64,000 bases of DNA from Symbiodinium natans (lineage: Eukaryota; Sar; Dinophyceae; Suessiales; Symbiodiniaceae): NCBI GenBank assembly GCA_905221605.1, contig CAJNDS010002416.1, positions 1 through 64,000 of the forward strand, given 5' to 3'. Numbering within the stretch: the stretch's first letter is position 1; each line of letters starts with the position of its first letter. The translations under genes and the position numbers were made by a program. Below, piece after piece: positions 48,763 to 59,530 of this stretch. The notes beneath the pieces were generated by a model. It did not search any database. It was not told the origin of the DNA and was given only the letters and a program-made list of their open reading frames with translations.

Positions 48763-50899
48763 GGCTTAGGGGTTTAAGACTCAACCCTAAACCCTAGCCC
48801 TAAACCCTAAACCCTGAAGCCAAACCCTGAACCCCAAACCCCAACCAATTCCTGCGGCAAGCCTCCAAAATCTGCAACCTGCCGAGAAAGCCGAGCCCCC
48901 AAACCCCCAAACCCCCAAACTGCCAAACTCCCAAACCCCCCACCTTACAGTCTAGGCCCTTACCCTAAACCCAAATCCTAAACTCTAAGCCCGAAGCCCT
49001 AAACCCTAAACCCTAAACCCTAAAACCCCCAGCTCAACAACTGTCAGCCTCGAGATCGCCCCACCCAAGCGATCAACCTCATTTCCCAGCCTCCACAGCA
49101 AAAACCCCAAACCCCAAACCCCAAACCCTAAACCCTGAACCCTAAACCCTAAACCCCAAACCCCAAACCCCAAACCCTAAACCCTAAACCCTAAACCCGG
49201 AACCCTGAACCCTGAACACGGAACGCTTTTTTCTCGGCGGATCTCCAGGCTGGGCCAAAGAATCTCAAGCCGCGGCCTGAGTTGGGTTTCGGGTTTTGGT
49301 GTTTGTTTGGCTTGAAGCCTTGAGGTCGTTTAAGTTTTTTCCCTGAGGGTTTTTGAGGTTTGTTTGAGTTGGGTTCCAAAGCCAACATTATGGGTTATTT
49401 AGGCTTCACGTTTTAATGACGTTTGTTTGTTTGTTTTTTTTTTGCGATTGTTTGAGGTTTCGTTGAGGGTTTTGAGGCTTGTGCTTTTTTGAACCCCAAC
49501 CCTAAACGCGCGCGAATCCCCTTATGTTCGGGACATGGGGGGTGCTCCGGTTTCGCGCTTCTCGCTGCCGAGATGACGGATGTCTCGACCTGAAGGGTTG
49601 CGCTGACGGGTGTTTTTAGGGTATAGGTGAAAGTTGAGGGTGTAGGGTTTAGGGTTATCCAGCAGTTGGGGTTTGTGTCCCCAACGTCGGCCACAATTTC
49701 GCGGGCATTCGAGATAAGTAGTTAATTGGCCCGGCCAAAGAAGACGAGGGTTTGGGGTGTAGGGTCTAGGGCTTGCGGTTTAGGAGACGCCTTGGGATTG
49801 AGGGCTTACCGTAGGGCTGAAGGTCCTGGGTTGCCCGCGGATCTTGATTTCCTATTTCCAAAGGTTTAGGGTTTAGGGTTTAGGGTTTAGGGTTTAGGGT
49901 TTAAGGTTTGAGGTAGGGTTACTGTGATTTTTGTTGCATGATGTAATTAGCTTCTAGTTGAGGAGATTCAATTGTCTCGACCATACTAAGGATACTGGAT
50001 TGCGTTGCTCCTACACTCCCAGCTTTGTAACTTGCGTTAACTTCCTTAACTTCAATAGCCAGAGAATGTCAGGGCGGTCGGGTGGGAGACTAAGCTGTAA
50101 ACTCTCTAAACCCTTAACTCCAAACTTCCTAAACCCCAAACCTTAAACTCTCTCAACCCTACGGCAAACCCTCTAAACTCTCTAAACCCTCTTACTCCTA
50201 AACTCTCTAAACCTAAATCCTACTAGGGTGGAGTTCCGATGGAGCCTTACGCGCGTTGGGCAACCGCAAGTCCCAAGCCCTGAGCCCCCCCAAGAAGCCG
50301 CTAAAGCCTGGGATGTTCCTTGTAGGGTTTAGGGTTAAGGGTTTAGGGTTTAGGGTTTAGGGTTTAGGATTTAGGATTTAGGTTTAGGGTTTAGGATTTA
50401 GGTTTAGGGTGTAGGGTTAGGATGCTCCCCCTTATACTAGCAGTCCTTAATAGGGACTATATTACGGGGGTACTACTGTTAGTATAGGGGGGGAGCATCC
50501 CAAGCGAAAGCCCTAAAAGGCCCTCAAACCCGAACCAAAATTCTTAAGCGCCCTCACGCCCTAATGCCCTCAACCTGAGACCTGAAACCAAAAAACCCTA
50601 AACCCTAAGCCCTAAGCCCTAAACCCTAAACCCTAAACCCTAAACCCTAAACCCTAAACCCTAAACCCTAAACCCTAAACCCTAAACCCTAAACCCTAAA
50701 CCCTAAACCCTCAACCCTCAACCCTCAACCCTAAACCCTAAACCCTAAACCCTAAACCCTAAACCCTAAATTCTAAACCCTAAACTCTGAACCCTAAACC
50801 CTAAACCCCTAAACCCCTAAACCCTAAACCCTCAACCCGAAACCCTAAACCCTCAACCCTAAACCCTCAACCCTAAACCCTAAACCCTAAACCTTCCAG
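48763..50899. other. Long intron or intergenic stretch with telomere-like tracts
   Basis: C-strand tracts lie at 48785-48845, 48955-49025 and 49105-49200, a G-strand array at 49862-49915, TTTAGGATTTAGG variants at 50325-50420, and a long (CCCTAAA)n array at 50590-50895. A possible small exon is at 49033-49095 (LNNCQPRDRPTQAINLISQ). The rest is unique DNA with no sustained frame. Confidence 0.55.
50421..50501. mobile_element. MITE-like hairpin element, family D, copy 2
   Basis: GGATGCTCCCCCTTATACTA plus GCAG pairs with CTGTTAGTATAGGGGGGGAG plus CATCC over about 26 bases, with a 30-base interior. Same termini as 44014-44075. No coding capacity. Confidence 0.78.
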
Positions 50900-51004
50900 A
50901 TGAACTCTCCGAGGCCGGGACAGCAAAAGGCCAGCTGCTGCAGGAGTACGTGCAGAACTTCGCCGTACGCCAGCGGGTTCGCCAGCTCTGCCGCCGAATG
51001 AAAG
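50900..51004 (+). CDS. Gene C exon 1 (of those found), unidentified
   Basis: After ACCTTCCAG the frame reads ELSEAGTAKGQLLQEYVQNF then AVRQRVRQLCRRMK and reaches a GC donor candidate. It is helical and charged with C/G third positions. It follows a 300-bp (CCCTAAA)n array and precedes TTTGGGG/TTTAGGG units. Gene C is my grouping of the exons from here to about 61.6 kb by strand and proximity. Confidence 0.6.
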
Positions 51005-51129
51005 GCCCCCCTGGCTTTCTAGGGGTTTAGGGTTTGGGGTTTAGGGTTTGGGGTTTAGGGTTTGGGGTTGAGGGTTTGGGGTTAAGGTTGATCATCGCTT
51101 CCCTCCCCCATCCCCTCCCAACACACCAG

Positions 51130-51199
51130 GTTGAGTTCGTCCTCAGACGAATCACACCTCATGTCCTCTATGTCACTTGTGAAGAGTCGGGCTTTGGTG
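51130..51199 (+). CDS. Gene C exon 2
   Basis: After ACACACCAG (AG|GT) the frame reads VEFVLRRITPHVLYVTCEES then GFG. Two donors give the same phase: GC at 51191 or GTATGT at 51200. With the next exon the GC choice reads ESGFWLLWAPE and the GT choice ESGFGGFWLLWAPE. Strong exon by frame and splice sites. Confidence 0.65.
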
Positions 51200-51309
51200 G
51201 TATGTGGGAACAGCTTGCCGAGGTTCAAGGTCTAGGAGGGGTTGTGGGTTACCCATATTCAGTTCTGGCCTGCGACACCTGCTCCGCTTGTTGTCCGACT
51301 CCCTGGTTA

Positions 51310-51510
51310 AACCCCAAACCCCCAAACCCCTAAACCCCCAAACCCCCAAACTCCCAAACCCCAAAACCCCAAACCCCAAACCCCCAAACCCCAAACTTCA
51401 AAATTCAAATCCGAAACCCCAAACCCCAAACCCCAAACCCCAAACCCCAAACCCCAAACCCCAAACCCTAAACCCTAAACCCTAAACCCTAAACCCGAAA
51501 CCCTAAACCC
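51310..51510. repeat. C-strand array, mostly CCCCAAA then CCCTAAA
   Basis: About 27 units of CCCCAAA/CCCCCAAA, ending in CCCTAAA, before gene C exon 3. Confidence 0.93.
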
Positions 51511-51516
51511 GACCAG

Positions 51517-51586
51517 GCTTCTGGCTCCTCTGGGCCCCGGAAGTGGCCGCCGCGCTGCGGGGCGGCAGTGGCGAGGCGGCGCTGAG
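51517..51586 (+). CDS. Gene C exon 3
   Basis: After CCCGACCAG (AG|G) the frame reads FWLLWAPEVAAALRGGSGEA then AL, in phase with exon 2, to a GC donor candidate (GAG|GCCTCC). If unspliced the frame stops at 51606. A (TTTAGGG)n array follows at 51615. Confidence 0.6.
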
Positions 51587-51614
51587 GCCTCCGCCGCCCT
51601 CTTCTTGAAAGAAA

Positions 51615-51986
51615 GGGTTTAGGGTTTAGGGTTTGGGGTTTAGGGTTTAGGGTTTAGGGTTTAGGGTTTAGGGTTTAGGGTTTAGGGTTTAGGGTTTGGG
51701 GTCTGGGGTTTGGGGTTTGGCGTTTGAGGGGTTTGAGGGGGTTTGAGGGGTTTGGGGGGTTAGGGTTCTGGGCTTAGGGAAGTTTAGGGTTCCATGAGAT
51801 TTGTAGCACGTCACCCCCGAACCCCTGAAGCTTGGTACACAGTTGAAGGTTGAGGAGCTCAGGGTTTCGGGTCAACCCACAAAGCCACGCACACATAGAC
51901 ACCCCCATCCCAAAACCCGGACCCCTCAATCTCCAATCCCCAAACATGAGCCCCACACCCCGACTCGAACCCTGAATCATCCAGAG
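51615..51986. repeat. G-strand array and unique intron sequence
   Basis: TTTAGGG and TTTGGGG units lie at 51615-51765, then unique sequence with an open antisense frame (51774-52001) that shows no motif. Confidence 0.7.
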
Positions 51987-52082
51987 CATCGAGAGCATCA
52001 AACCTGAGCTGCTGCAGCTTGGCAGGCGCGTGGAGAGCGATGTCGGGGGAGAGTTGCCGGAGGACCCTGGGTTGCGCTTGGG
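51987..52082 (+). CDS. Gene C exon 4
   Basis: After CATCCAGAG the frame reads IESIKPELLQLGRRVESDVG then GELPEDPGLRL, ending at a GTGAGG donor. Phase 2 from exon 3 yields Ser at the junction. Acidic and helical; not recognised. Confidence 0.55.
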
Positions 52083-52248
52083 GTGAGGATTGACAAGGCT
52101 GTCTGGAGGGGTTTTACAACGTGTTACCCTAAACCCTATACCCTAAACCCTATACCCTAAACCCCAAGACCCTAGAAACCCTTGTGGGCTGCGGGTGGGC
52201 TCCCCCCCCGCCCCCCCCCCTGGCCCCGAACCCTGAACTCCCTTGGAG

Positions 52249-52299
52249 TGGGAGGACTTGGCGGAGTTCTTCCGCTGGTGCGACGGCTACGAGAGGGAG
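52249..52299 (+). CDS. Gene C exon 5
   Basis: After CCCTTGGAG the frame reads WEDLAEFFRWCDGYERE, exactly 17 codons, to a GC donor (GCGCTA). Phase 0 on both sides. The frame continues to a stop at 52338 if unspliced. Confidence 0.55.
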
Positions 52300-52338
52300 G
52301 CGCTAGCGCCTCCCACACAAGAGCCTAGCAAGCCTTAG

Positions 52339-52735
52339 ACCAAGCCCACCACAGCACCGAAACGCCAATTTCTAGCTCATTTGAGCCTACTGTAGCCCCT
52401 CTTTAAGAAGGCTACTGCTGCTCATGACTAGGCAAGCCCTCCGGCAGATTGTTGATATAGCTTCCCTTCTTGGGCCTAAGGCGTAGCTTCCCGTCGGAAC
52501 ATAATATACCTGTGTGGTTTTTCGATTCATAAGGGCTGGGTTCCGGGCCCCAGAGCCCAACCTACAACCCCCGCCCGCACACAAAGAGAAGCCCTCAAGC
52601 TCCCACTGCATGAAGGCCCTTGATCGACATCATCGCCCTGAACCCTCAGCCTAAGACGACTCGATGTCAAATCCCTAGCAACCCCCACCCAAGTCTCAGG
52701 CCCGGAAAACCCCCACAAATTCTTCAACGCCCTAT
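52339..52735. other. Unique intron-like sequence
   Basis: Non-repetitive. Overlapping antisense frames exist without any motif; not supported. Confidence 0.4.
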
Positions 52736-52739
52736 GAGC

Positions 52740-52906
52740 CCTAGGAACCCTCTAACCCTAAACCCTAAACCCCTAAACCCTAAACCCTAAACCCTAAACC
52801 CTAAACCCTAAACCCTAAACCCTAAACCCTAAACCCTAAACCCTAAACCCTAAACCCTAAACCCCGAACCCCAAACCCTAAACCCTAAACCCTAAACCCT
52901 AAACCC
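52740..52906. repeat. (CCCTAAA)n C-strand array
   Basis: About 23 clean units before gene C exon 6. Confidence 0.96.
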
Positions 52907-52945
52907 CTCCAGCCCTCCCCCCCCCCCAACACCTCTCCGCGCCAG

Positions 52946-53023
52946 GCCTTTTGGTTCGCCGAGGCGGCCCCTGGCGGAGCGCTGGCCTTCCGCGTGGCCC
53001 GGCTGCTGCCGCTGTCGGAGATG
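52946..53023 (+). CDS. Gene C exon 6
   Basis: After CCGCGCCAG (AG|G) the frame reads AFWFAEAAPGGALAFRVARL then LPLSEM, exactly 26 codons, to a GTGCGG donor. Phase 0 on both sides, joining YERE|AFWF upstream. High GC third positions. A (TTTAGGG)n array starts 15 bases after the donor. Confidence 0.62.
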
Positions 53024-53035
53024 GTGCGGGGAGGG

Positions 53036-53866
53036 GTTAGGGTTTAGGGTTTAGGGTTTAGGGTTTAGGGTTTAGGGTTTAGGGTTTAGGGTTTGGGGTT
53101 GAGGGTTGAGGGTTTAGGGTTTAGGGTTGAAGGTTAAGGTTAAGGGTTGAGGGTTTAGGGATTAGGGCTGGGGCTTAGGGTTTAGGCGAGTGGTTTAGGG
53201 TTTAGGGGTTCAGGGGAAACTTTAACCTCGAACCTGCGGCCGAGAATTTTGGGTTTCGTGGCAGGCCAGTGGTGCCCCTATTCGCATTTTTGGACTCAAG
53301 GTGCCCTTTTAAAGTGACCAACCCCAAAAAGGGTGCCCCTATTGCAACATGGTTACTGGGCTAAACCCTAGCCTAAACCCTAAGCCCTAAACCCTAAACC
53401 CGAACCCTAAACCCTAAACCCTAAACCCTAAACCCTAAACCCTAAACCCTAAATTGAGGGTTTGCGGGTTTGAGGGGCTGAGGGCTCAGGGCCTGGGGCT
53501 TCGGGCTTCGGGTGTGTTCGGGTGATGGCAGCTCCGGGCCGAGGCTCGGTGTTGGGGTTTGGGGTTTAGGGTTTTAGGGCTCGGGGTTTAGGGTTTAGGG
53601 TTTAGGGCTTATAGGGTTTAGGGTTTATAGGGTTTAGGGTTTAGGGTTTACGGTTTAGAGCTTTTCGCAAGAGTGAGACGTCAACCCTCAACCTTTTTGG
53701 GGTTCAGGGTTTCAGGGTTTAGGGTTCAGGGATCCCAACCCTCAGCCCTAAATCCTGAAACCCTAAACCCTAAACCCTAAACCCTAAACCCTAAACCCTA
53801 AACCCTAAACCCTAAACCCTAAACCCTAAACCCTAAACCCCAATAGACTGAAGAGCTTCGAAGCAG
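53036..53866. repeat. Gene C intron with alternating G-, C-, G- and C-strand tracts
   Basis: G-strand tracts lie at 53036-53210, C at 53365-53452, G at 53570-53660 and C at 53755-53845. A family E dispersed repeat occurs at 53300-53362. Two successive G/C pairs in one intron could mean nested hairpins or an unrecognised exon between 53455 and 53560. Confidence 0.85.
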
Positions 53867-53917
53867 GCCGGCTGGAAGCCGGGAGCCGGCTGGCTGCCTG
53901 TGGCCCGCTGCCGCGAA
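53867..53917 (+). CDS. Gene C exon 7
   Basis: After TCGAAGCAG (AG|G) the frame reads AGWKPGAGWLPVARCRE, 17 codons, to a GC donor candidate (GCGCGC). A second frame over the island (LKSFEAGRLEAGSRLAACGP) is also open; I prefer the first for its AG|G acceptor and phase 0. Confidence 0.45.
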
Positions 53918-53940
53918 GCGCGCCGGGTTGCTGCGGGGGC

Positions 53941-54440
53941 TTTGGGGTTTAGGGTTTGGGGTTTAGGGTTTAGGGTTTAGGGTTTGGGGTTTAGGGTTTA
54001 GGGTTTAGGGTTTGGGGTTTAGGGTTTAGGGTTTAGGGTTTAGGGTTTGGGGTTTAGGGTTCAGGGTTAAGGGTTTGGGGTTTAGGGTTTAGGATTCAGG
54101 GGGTTCGAGGGGCCTTTGGGCTTTAGGGCTTTAGCTTTTAGGGCTTTATTGGGCTTTATAGGGCTTTGTACTTCATAGGGCTTTAAAGGGCTTTCGGGCT
54201 TTAGGGTTCTAGGGGCTTAGGGCTTTAGGGCTTTGTAGGGCTTTATGGCTTAAGATCATTAAGGCTTTAGGGCTTTAGGGCTGGGGCTTTGGGGCTTTAG
54301 GGCTTTAGGGCTTCAGGGCTTTAGGGCTTAAGATTTTTAAAGCTTTCGGGCTTTAGGGTTGAATGTTTGGGGCTGAAGGGTTTAGGGTTTTGCTGCTTTT
54401 GGGCTTTCAGGGCTTCAGGGCTTAGGGACGTTCGAGTTTT
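53941..54440. repeat. TTTAGGG array followed by a GGGCTTTA variant field
   Basis: TTTAGGG and TTTGGGG units lie at 53941-54095, then GGGCTTTA units at 54110-54420. This is another unit variant (TTTAGGGC) amplified locally. Confidence 0.92.
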
Positions 54441-55341
54441 GGGACGCGGGTGATTGTAGGTTTATGGGTTCAGGGTTTTGTTTTGGGATCCAGGCTAGCA
54501 ATAAGCAGAAAAGCCCTAAGTACTCCCAGCTTACTTTTCTGGAGGGCGGAGAGCAGGGTAGGGTTTGGGGTTTAAGGTTTGGCGTTATGGGAGAAGAGAG
54601 TTCTGAAATTTCCAGGCTCGTGCAACGGCCTAATTTTGCCCCAATGGGCCCTAATACAACCCCAACGAACCCCAACCAACACTTAGGGATACTTGGGAAT
54701 AAGTTTCAGTTTTAGGGTTCAGCTAATATTAAAAGCTTTCGTATAGAGCCCTGAATCGCAAACCCCATACAACACCTCACAGTCAAAACAACACGAAACC
54801 CCCAACAGGGTGGCATGACCTGCTGCCGCATCCTCCCAAAGGCCGAAGATGGGTTTGGGAAGTGACGGGTGTGGGGGTTCCCTGACACCCTAAGACACCT
54901 GCACGCCCTGGCACCCTGGCACCCTAAAACCCTCACACCCTAGCACCCTAGCACCCTAGCACCCTAGCACCCGAACACCCTGGCACCCTAAACATTTGGG
55001 TTTTGGGGGGATTTCGGGGGATTCCGGTTTGGGCTTGAGTGGCTCAGGCGGGCTGTTTGCGCTTCAGTGAGTCTAGGGGGTTGGAGCTCATGGCCTGCGT
55101 TCCGGGATCAGGTGGTTTTGTGCTTTTGAGGCGAACACCCTGAGCCCGACACTCATAATCCTATCAACCCCTACATTCCTACATGCTCAGACCCTAAACC
55201 CAAAACCCTAAGCCCTAAGCCCTCAACCCTCAACCCTGAACCCTAAGCCCTAAGCCCTAAGCCCTAAGCCCTAAGCCCTAAGCCCTAAGCCCTAAACCCT
55301 AAACCCTAAACCCTAAACCCTAAACCCTGAACCCTACGCAG
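54441..55341. other. Unique intron-like sequence, CACCCTAG array, C-strand tract
   Basis: Unique DNA to 54880, then (CACCCTAG)n/(CACCCTGG)n at 54885-54990, unique sequence, and a (CCCTAAG)n then (CCCTAAA)n array at 55190-55335. Short frames on both strands show no motif. Confidence 0.7.
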
Positions 55342-55398
55342 GCTGAGGAGGCCGTGGGCTTCTATGGGGAGCTTTGGTGCTCCAGCGCCAGCGGCCGG
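55342..55398 (+). CDS. Gene C exon 8
   Basis: After CCCTACGCAG (AG|G) the frame reads AEEAVGFYGELWCSSASGR, 19 codons, to a GTGGAA donor. Phase 0 on both sides. Flanked by a C-strand array before and a (TTTAGGG)n tract after (55457). Confidence 0.55.
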
Positions 55399-55456
55399 GT
55401 GGAACGTCGCTCGGCGCGCCGTGCTTGGTGTGGTTTGGTGCCTTCAGGCCTGGGTT

Positions 55457-55615
55457 TTGGGTTTAGGGTTTAGGGTTGAGGGTTGAGGGTTTAGGCTAGG
55501 GGTCAGGGTTTAGGGTTTAGGGTTTAGGGTTTAGGATTTAGGGTTTAGGGTTTAGGGTTTAGGGTTAAGGGTTAAGGGTTTACTGTAGGGTCGCGGGTTG
55601 CGGGTTTAGGGTTTA
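55457..55615. repeat. G-strand telomere-like array
   Basis: TTTAGGG with TTGAGGG and TTAAGGG variants, about 20 units. Confidence 0.92.
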
Positions 55616-56651
55616 GGGACCATTGGGTCCCTGCTACGCAATGGGTCCTCTATAGTTCAAGCTTTTGGACTTGCGTTCTTATTCTAACAGCCATCGGTGG
55701 TACCCTTATTCTTATCTTTAGGGTGCAGCAGGACGCAAGAACTAGGTGCTGTGCTTTTATTCTTTTGAACAACCATCTCGATGGACTTCTGCGGCTTTCA
55801 TCGCAGCAACAAAAAAGCATTGTAAACTAGCACAAAGTTACTGCAAAAACAGCACAGCGTAGAACATAGTCGGCAACAAAAAACTATTGACGTAAGGATA
55901 TGTCACATAGATACATGTTTGACAGCGCAGATTCATGGAGCTTTGCGACTTATATTGTAGTAAAAAGAACTCCAAATATTCTGATATCAGCTTTCCAGTC
56001 CGATATCCTAGAGTACTAGTAGGTGTCTCAGTGTTCATCCGACATGCTTCCAAGCACGGAAAAGTAAAATAAACAAATCTGACCAAAACTCCTGGCACAA
56101 GGAATGATGTTTAAGGCTACATCTGAATAAACAGAATCTGCATTCAGTTTGTAAACTGTGAGTATGAAAACTGCGCAAAGGTATCAGCCACATTTGTGTA
56201 TACAAGGGTTGGCATTCTCACAACCTGAGGGCCAGCGCCCCACATTCCATAACTCAGTTGTTGTGGGCCCTGACATACGAAGCCCACACTCCATAATTCT
56301 ATTGTTGTGCGGACTGAGCCATATCGGGGTTTCCGAAATTGGGGTCTACCTTTTTGGGGTCCTTATGATAAGGGGATCCTACTAAGGGGATCGATGTTGG
56401 GGGTCCCTATTTTCGTAAACCTTCCCATATCGTCGTTCTCGCCATGGTACGTTCAGTCATATCAAACGCATCATAGGCATGCTCTTTTCCGATAGAGGAA
56501 ATGCCGGCGCGCGTAGCCCGTCGTCTTCAATGGATGGTGTTATGCATCTTGCGATGGAACTACAAGACGGAAACGTGCTGATCATTCAGAAGTGCAGTGA
56601 GCATACTGTAGCCTCCACCGAGCTGAACAGAAGTATTGCAGCAACAAGTCC

Positions 56652-56687
<36 letters not shown>

Positions 56688-56955
56688 GCGAGAGAAAAAA
56701 CAAAACAAAACACGCACAACTGAAAGCTCCACGAAAAATGATAAGTTGAGAAAATGTTCAGCATACCAAGGTCTAGCCCTCGGCATCTTCACGTCCAGTA
56801 GTCAGCTGTGTGCTTAACTACAATTCACAGGTTTTCGTGGGTTTCCTCGCAAATACCCGCCATGGCGTACCGGACTCGACCAGAAACCCCAACCCCCTTC
56901 AACGTTACAATTGCAATCATGCCTCGTTCCTTCATTTCCCTACTAGCATACACAA
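55616..56955. other. 1.3 kb of unique, AT-richer sequence; no supported gene
   Basis: This lacks telomere-like repeats. A frame at 56479-56817 contains MHLAMELQDGNVLIIQKCSE but then runs through a (GA)n tract at 56657-56692, and other frames on both strands are equally long. CCACATTCCATAACTC and CCACACTCCATAATTC form an imperfect direct repeat at 56238 and 56284. It could be a long intron middle or intergenic DNA. Confidence 0.4.
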
Positions 56956-57079
56956 AGAAAGCCCCCTAAGCCCTAAACCCTAAACCCTAAACCCTAAACC
57001 CCAAACCCCAAACCCCAAACCCTAAACCCTAAACCCTAAACCCAACACCAAGCCGAAAATGCCTAAATTTTGAACCAAG

Positions 57080-57166
57080 GGAGTGGTTTCACGGAGGGGA
57101 CGCCCACGCGGCAGTCGCCCTGCTTCTTGGACTACCTCCAGGAGTTGTGCATGTTGTTTTGCGGGG
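57080..57166 (+). CDS. Gene C exon 9
   Basis: After TGAACCAAG (AG|G) the frame reads EWFHGGDAHAAVALLLGLPP then GVVHVVLR. A second frame (QSPCFLDYLQELCMLFC) is also open; the first is favoured by the acceptor. C-strand units (56970-57045) precede it and TTTAGGG/TTGAGGG units (57168-57260) follow. Confidence 0.45.
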
Positions 57167-57167
57167 G

Positions 57168-57712
57168 TTTAGGGTTTAGGGTTGAGGGGGTTTAGGGTTG
57201 AGGGCTTTAAGGTTGAGGGGGTTTAGGGTTTAGGGTTTAGGGTTAGGGTTTAGGGTTTCAGGGGGGGGGGTTGGGGGGATTGGGGGGTTGGGGGGGTGGA
57301 GGGGTGGAGGGGTGGGGGACCTACTTGCTTCTGTATATTGTACCTTTTGAAAAGGAGTGCAAGTTTCGTGTTTTTGAACCGTAAGTTTCCTCCATTTTTA
57401 AAGGTTGTTTTTTTTCAAGAAGTGTTTCGGCGAATCTTTTGCCCCTCTAAACCTAAAGCGCCAAGCCCAATACTTTCAAACCCGACACCTTTAAACCCTA
57501 AAGCATAAACCCTAAAGCTAAACCTGTAAACCCTACACCTGTAAACCTCAAACCCTAAACCCTAAACCCTAAGCCCTAAGCCCTAAGCCCTAAGCCCTAA
57601 GCCCTAAGCCTAAACCCTAAACCCTAAATCCTAAACCCTAAACCCTAAACCCTAAACCCTAAACCCTAAACCCTAAACCCTAAACCCTAAACCCCAAACC
57701 CAAACTCCGGAG
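57168..57712. repeat. Gene C intron: G-strand tract, unique middle, C-strand array
   Basis: G-strand units lie at 57168-57260, a G-rich GGGGTGGA block follows to 57315, then unique DNA, and (CCCTAAG)n/(CCCTAAA)n at 57540-57695. Confidence 0.88.
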
Positions 57713-57799
57713 GACTACGTCAGCCTCCTCGAGGGCCTCCCCGCTCAATGGGCTGAACAGCAGCTGCTGACGACGCAGAGTGGGGAGTCCGAGATTCGT
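57713..57799 (+). CDS. Gene C exon 10
   Basis: After ACTCCGGAG (AG|G) the frame reads DYVSLLEGLPAQWAEQQLLT then TQSGESEIR, exactly 29 codons, to a GTAGGG donor that is the first base pair of a telomere-like tract. Phase 0 on both sides. One of the clearest cases of a telomere-repeat donor. Confidence 0.62.
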
Positions 57800-59530
57800 G
57801 TAGGGTTTAGGGTTTGGGGTTTAGGGCTTAGGGTTTAGGGTTTGGGGTTTAGGGTTTGGGGTTTAGGGTTTGGGGTTTGGGGTTTGGGGTTTTAGGGTTT
57901 AGGGGTTGTGGTAGAAGGCTCCCGTGCGGAGACTCGCCATATTGCCACCCCCGAACCTTGCGAAGACCCAAACTCAACCCCCCAAACCCCTAAACCCCTA
58001 ACCCCTGAACTTCTAAACCCTAAACCCCTAAAGCCCTAAACCCTAAACATCTACACCCCTAAACCCCTAAATCCCTGAACCCCTAAACCTTCTATACCCT
58101 ACAGATACCCGCAAGCCCGTTAGTCCTTTACAAGCTCTTCGCTCTGGATGTTTATGCTCGTGGTTTAAGGCTGTAGGGTTTAAGGGGTTTTGGTTTTAGG
58201 GTTTTAGAGTGTTAGGCTTTAGGGTTTAGGGTTTAGGGTTTGGGTTTTAGGGTGTCAGGGCTATAGGGCGTTAGGGCGTTAGGGCTTTAGGGCTTCAGGG
58301 CTTAGGGGCTTTGGGGTGCTAGGGTCTTCGGGTTGTGGAGTTTGGGGTTTAGGGTTTAGGGTTTAGGGTTTAGGGTTTAGGGTGTATGGTTTAGGGTTGA
58401 GGGTTTAGGGCGTTAGGGCTTTGGGGTGTTAGGGTTTAGGATTGAGGGTAACCCCACGATCCCGGAAGCCCCAAAACCTGCCCCAAGACCCTTATTTTCA
58501 TCGTGTAAGAAGTATCGGGGCCCGGGGTTAAGCCATAAAACCCCAAATTCCTACTTGCACAATAAGCCTCAAAACGCTAACGTGTCAAAACCCGAAACCC
58601 CAAACCCAAAACAACCCTAGACCCCAAGAGCTCTCAGACACTGAAGTCCGTAAACCCAAAACCCCCAACCCTAAGCCCCCAAAACCCTAACCCTAAAACC
58701 TAAAAAGCCCCACAACTCTAAGCACAAAATCCCTGAACCCCCTAAACCCTAAGCCCCGAACCCCAAACCCAAACCCGAAAAACCCTAAAACCCTAACACT
58801 CCTAAGACCCCAAACCCAAAAGCCCCAAACACCCTAAAACCCTAATCCCTAAACCCTAATCCCTAAACCCTAGCTCTAATCCCTAAACCCCAAACCCAAA
58901 AGCCCCAAAGACCCTAAAACCATAATCCCTAGACCCTAATCCCTAAACCCTAGCTCTAATCCCTAAACCCCAAACCCAAAAGCCCAAACACCCTAAATCC
59001 CTACTCCCCAAACCAGAAACCTCAAGGCCTCACTGGAGCGCTCACGCAACTCTTCAGCGCTCCGAGGCGCGCGGGAAGACAGGAAACCTTAAGCCCAGAG
59101 TCTGTGTACGGGGAGGAGGGTCTGGGTTTAGGGTTTAGGGTTTAGGGTTTAGGGTTTAGGGTTTAGGGTGTTGGGCTCAGGGGGTTTGCCGAAGCCGCTG
59201 GAATTCCTTGAAGGGTTTAGGGTTAAATCCTAAACCCTACACCTGCAAGGGTGCTCTATCATCCCCACCCTCTCAAGAGACGACCCCTCAGGAGCAGCCC
59301 CCCCGTCCCACTCAAGCTGAACCCCAAGCCCCAGACCCGAAACCCGGAACCTGTTTAGGGGTTTAGGGGTTTAGGGGTTTAGGGGTTTAGGGGTTTAGGG
59401 GTTTAGGGGTTTAGGGTTTAAGGGTTAAAACCCTGAGCCCCCTGAGCCCCCTGAGCCCCCTGAGCCCCCTGAGCCCCCTGAGCCCCCTGAGCCCCCTGAG
59501 CCCTCTGAGCCCTCAACCCCACCCCCCAAG
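57800..59530. repeat. Long gene C intron(s) with many telomere-variant tracts
   Basis: TTTGGGG/TTTAGGG at 57800-57910, CCCCTAAA at 57975-58095, GGGCTTT and TTTAGGG at 58165-58450, CCCTAAT/CCCAAA at 58590-59010, TTTAGGG at 59126-59170, TTTAGGGG at 59352-59415, and a 9-bp CCCCCTGAG array at 59430-59510. A possible exon at 59029-59087 (LERSRNSSALRGAREDRKP) is unplaced. Confidence 0.85.

Noticed and set aside
53280-53310. Dinoflagellate spliced-leader-like sequence (ATTTTTGGACTCAAG)
   Set aside because: Resembles the end of the spliced leader but has mismatches, lacks the 5' half, and lies in a dispersed repeat (family E).
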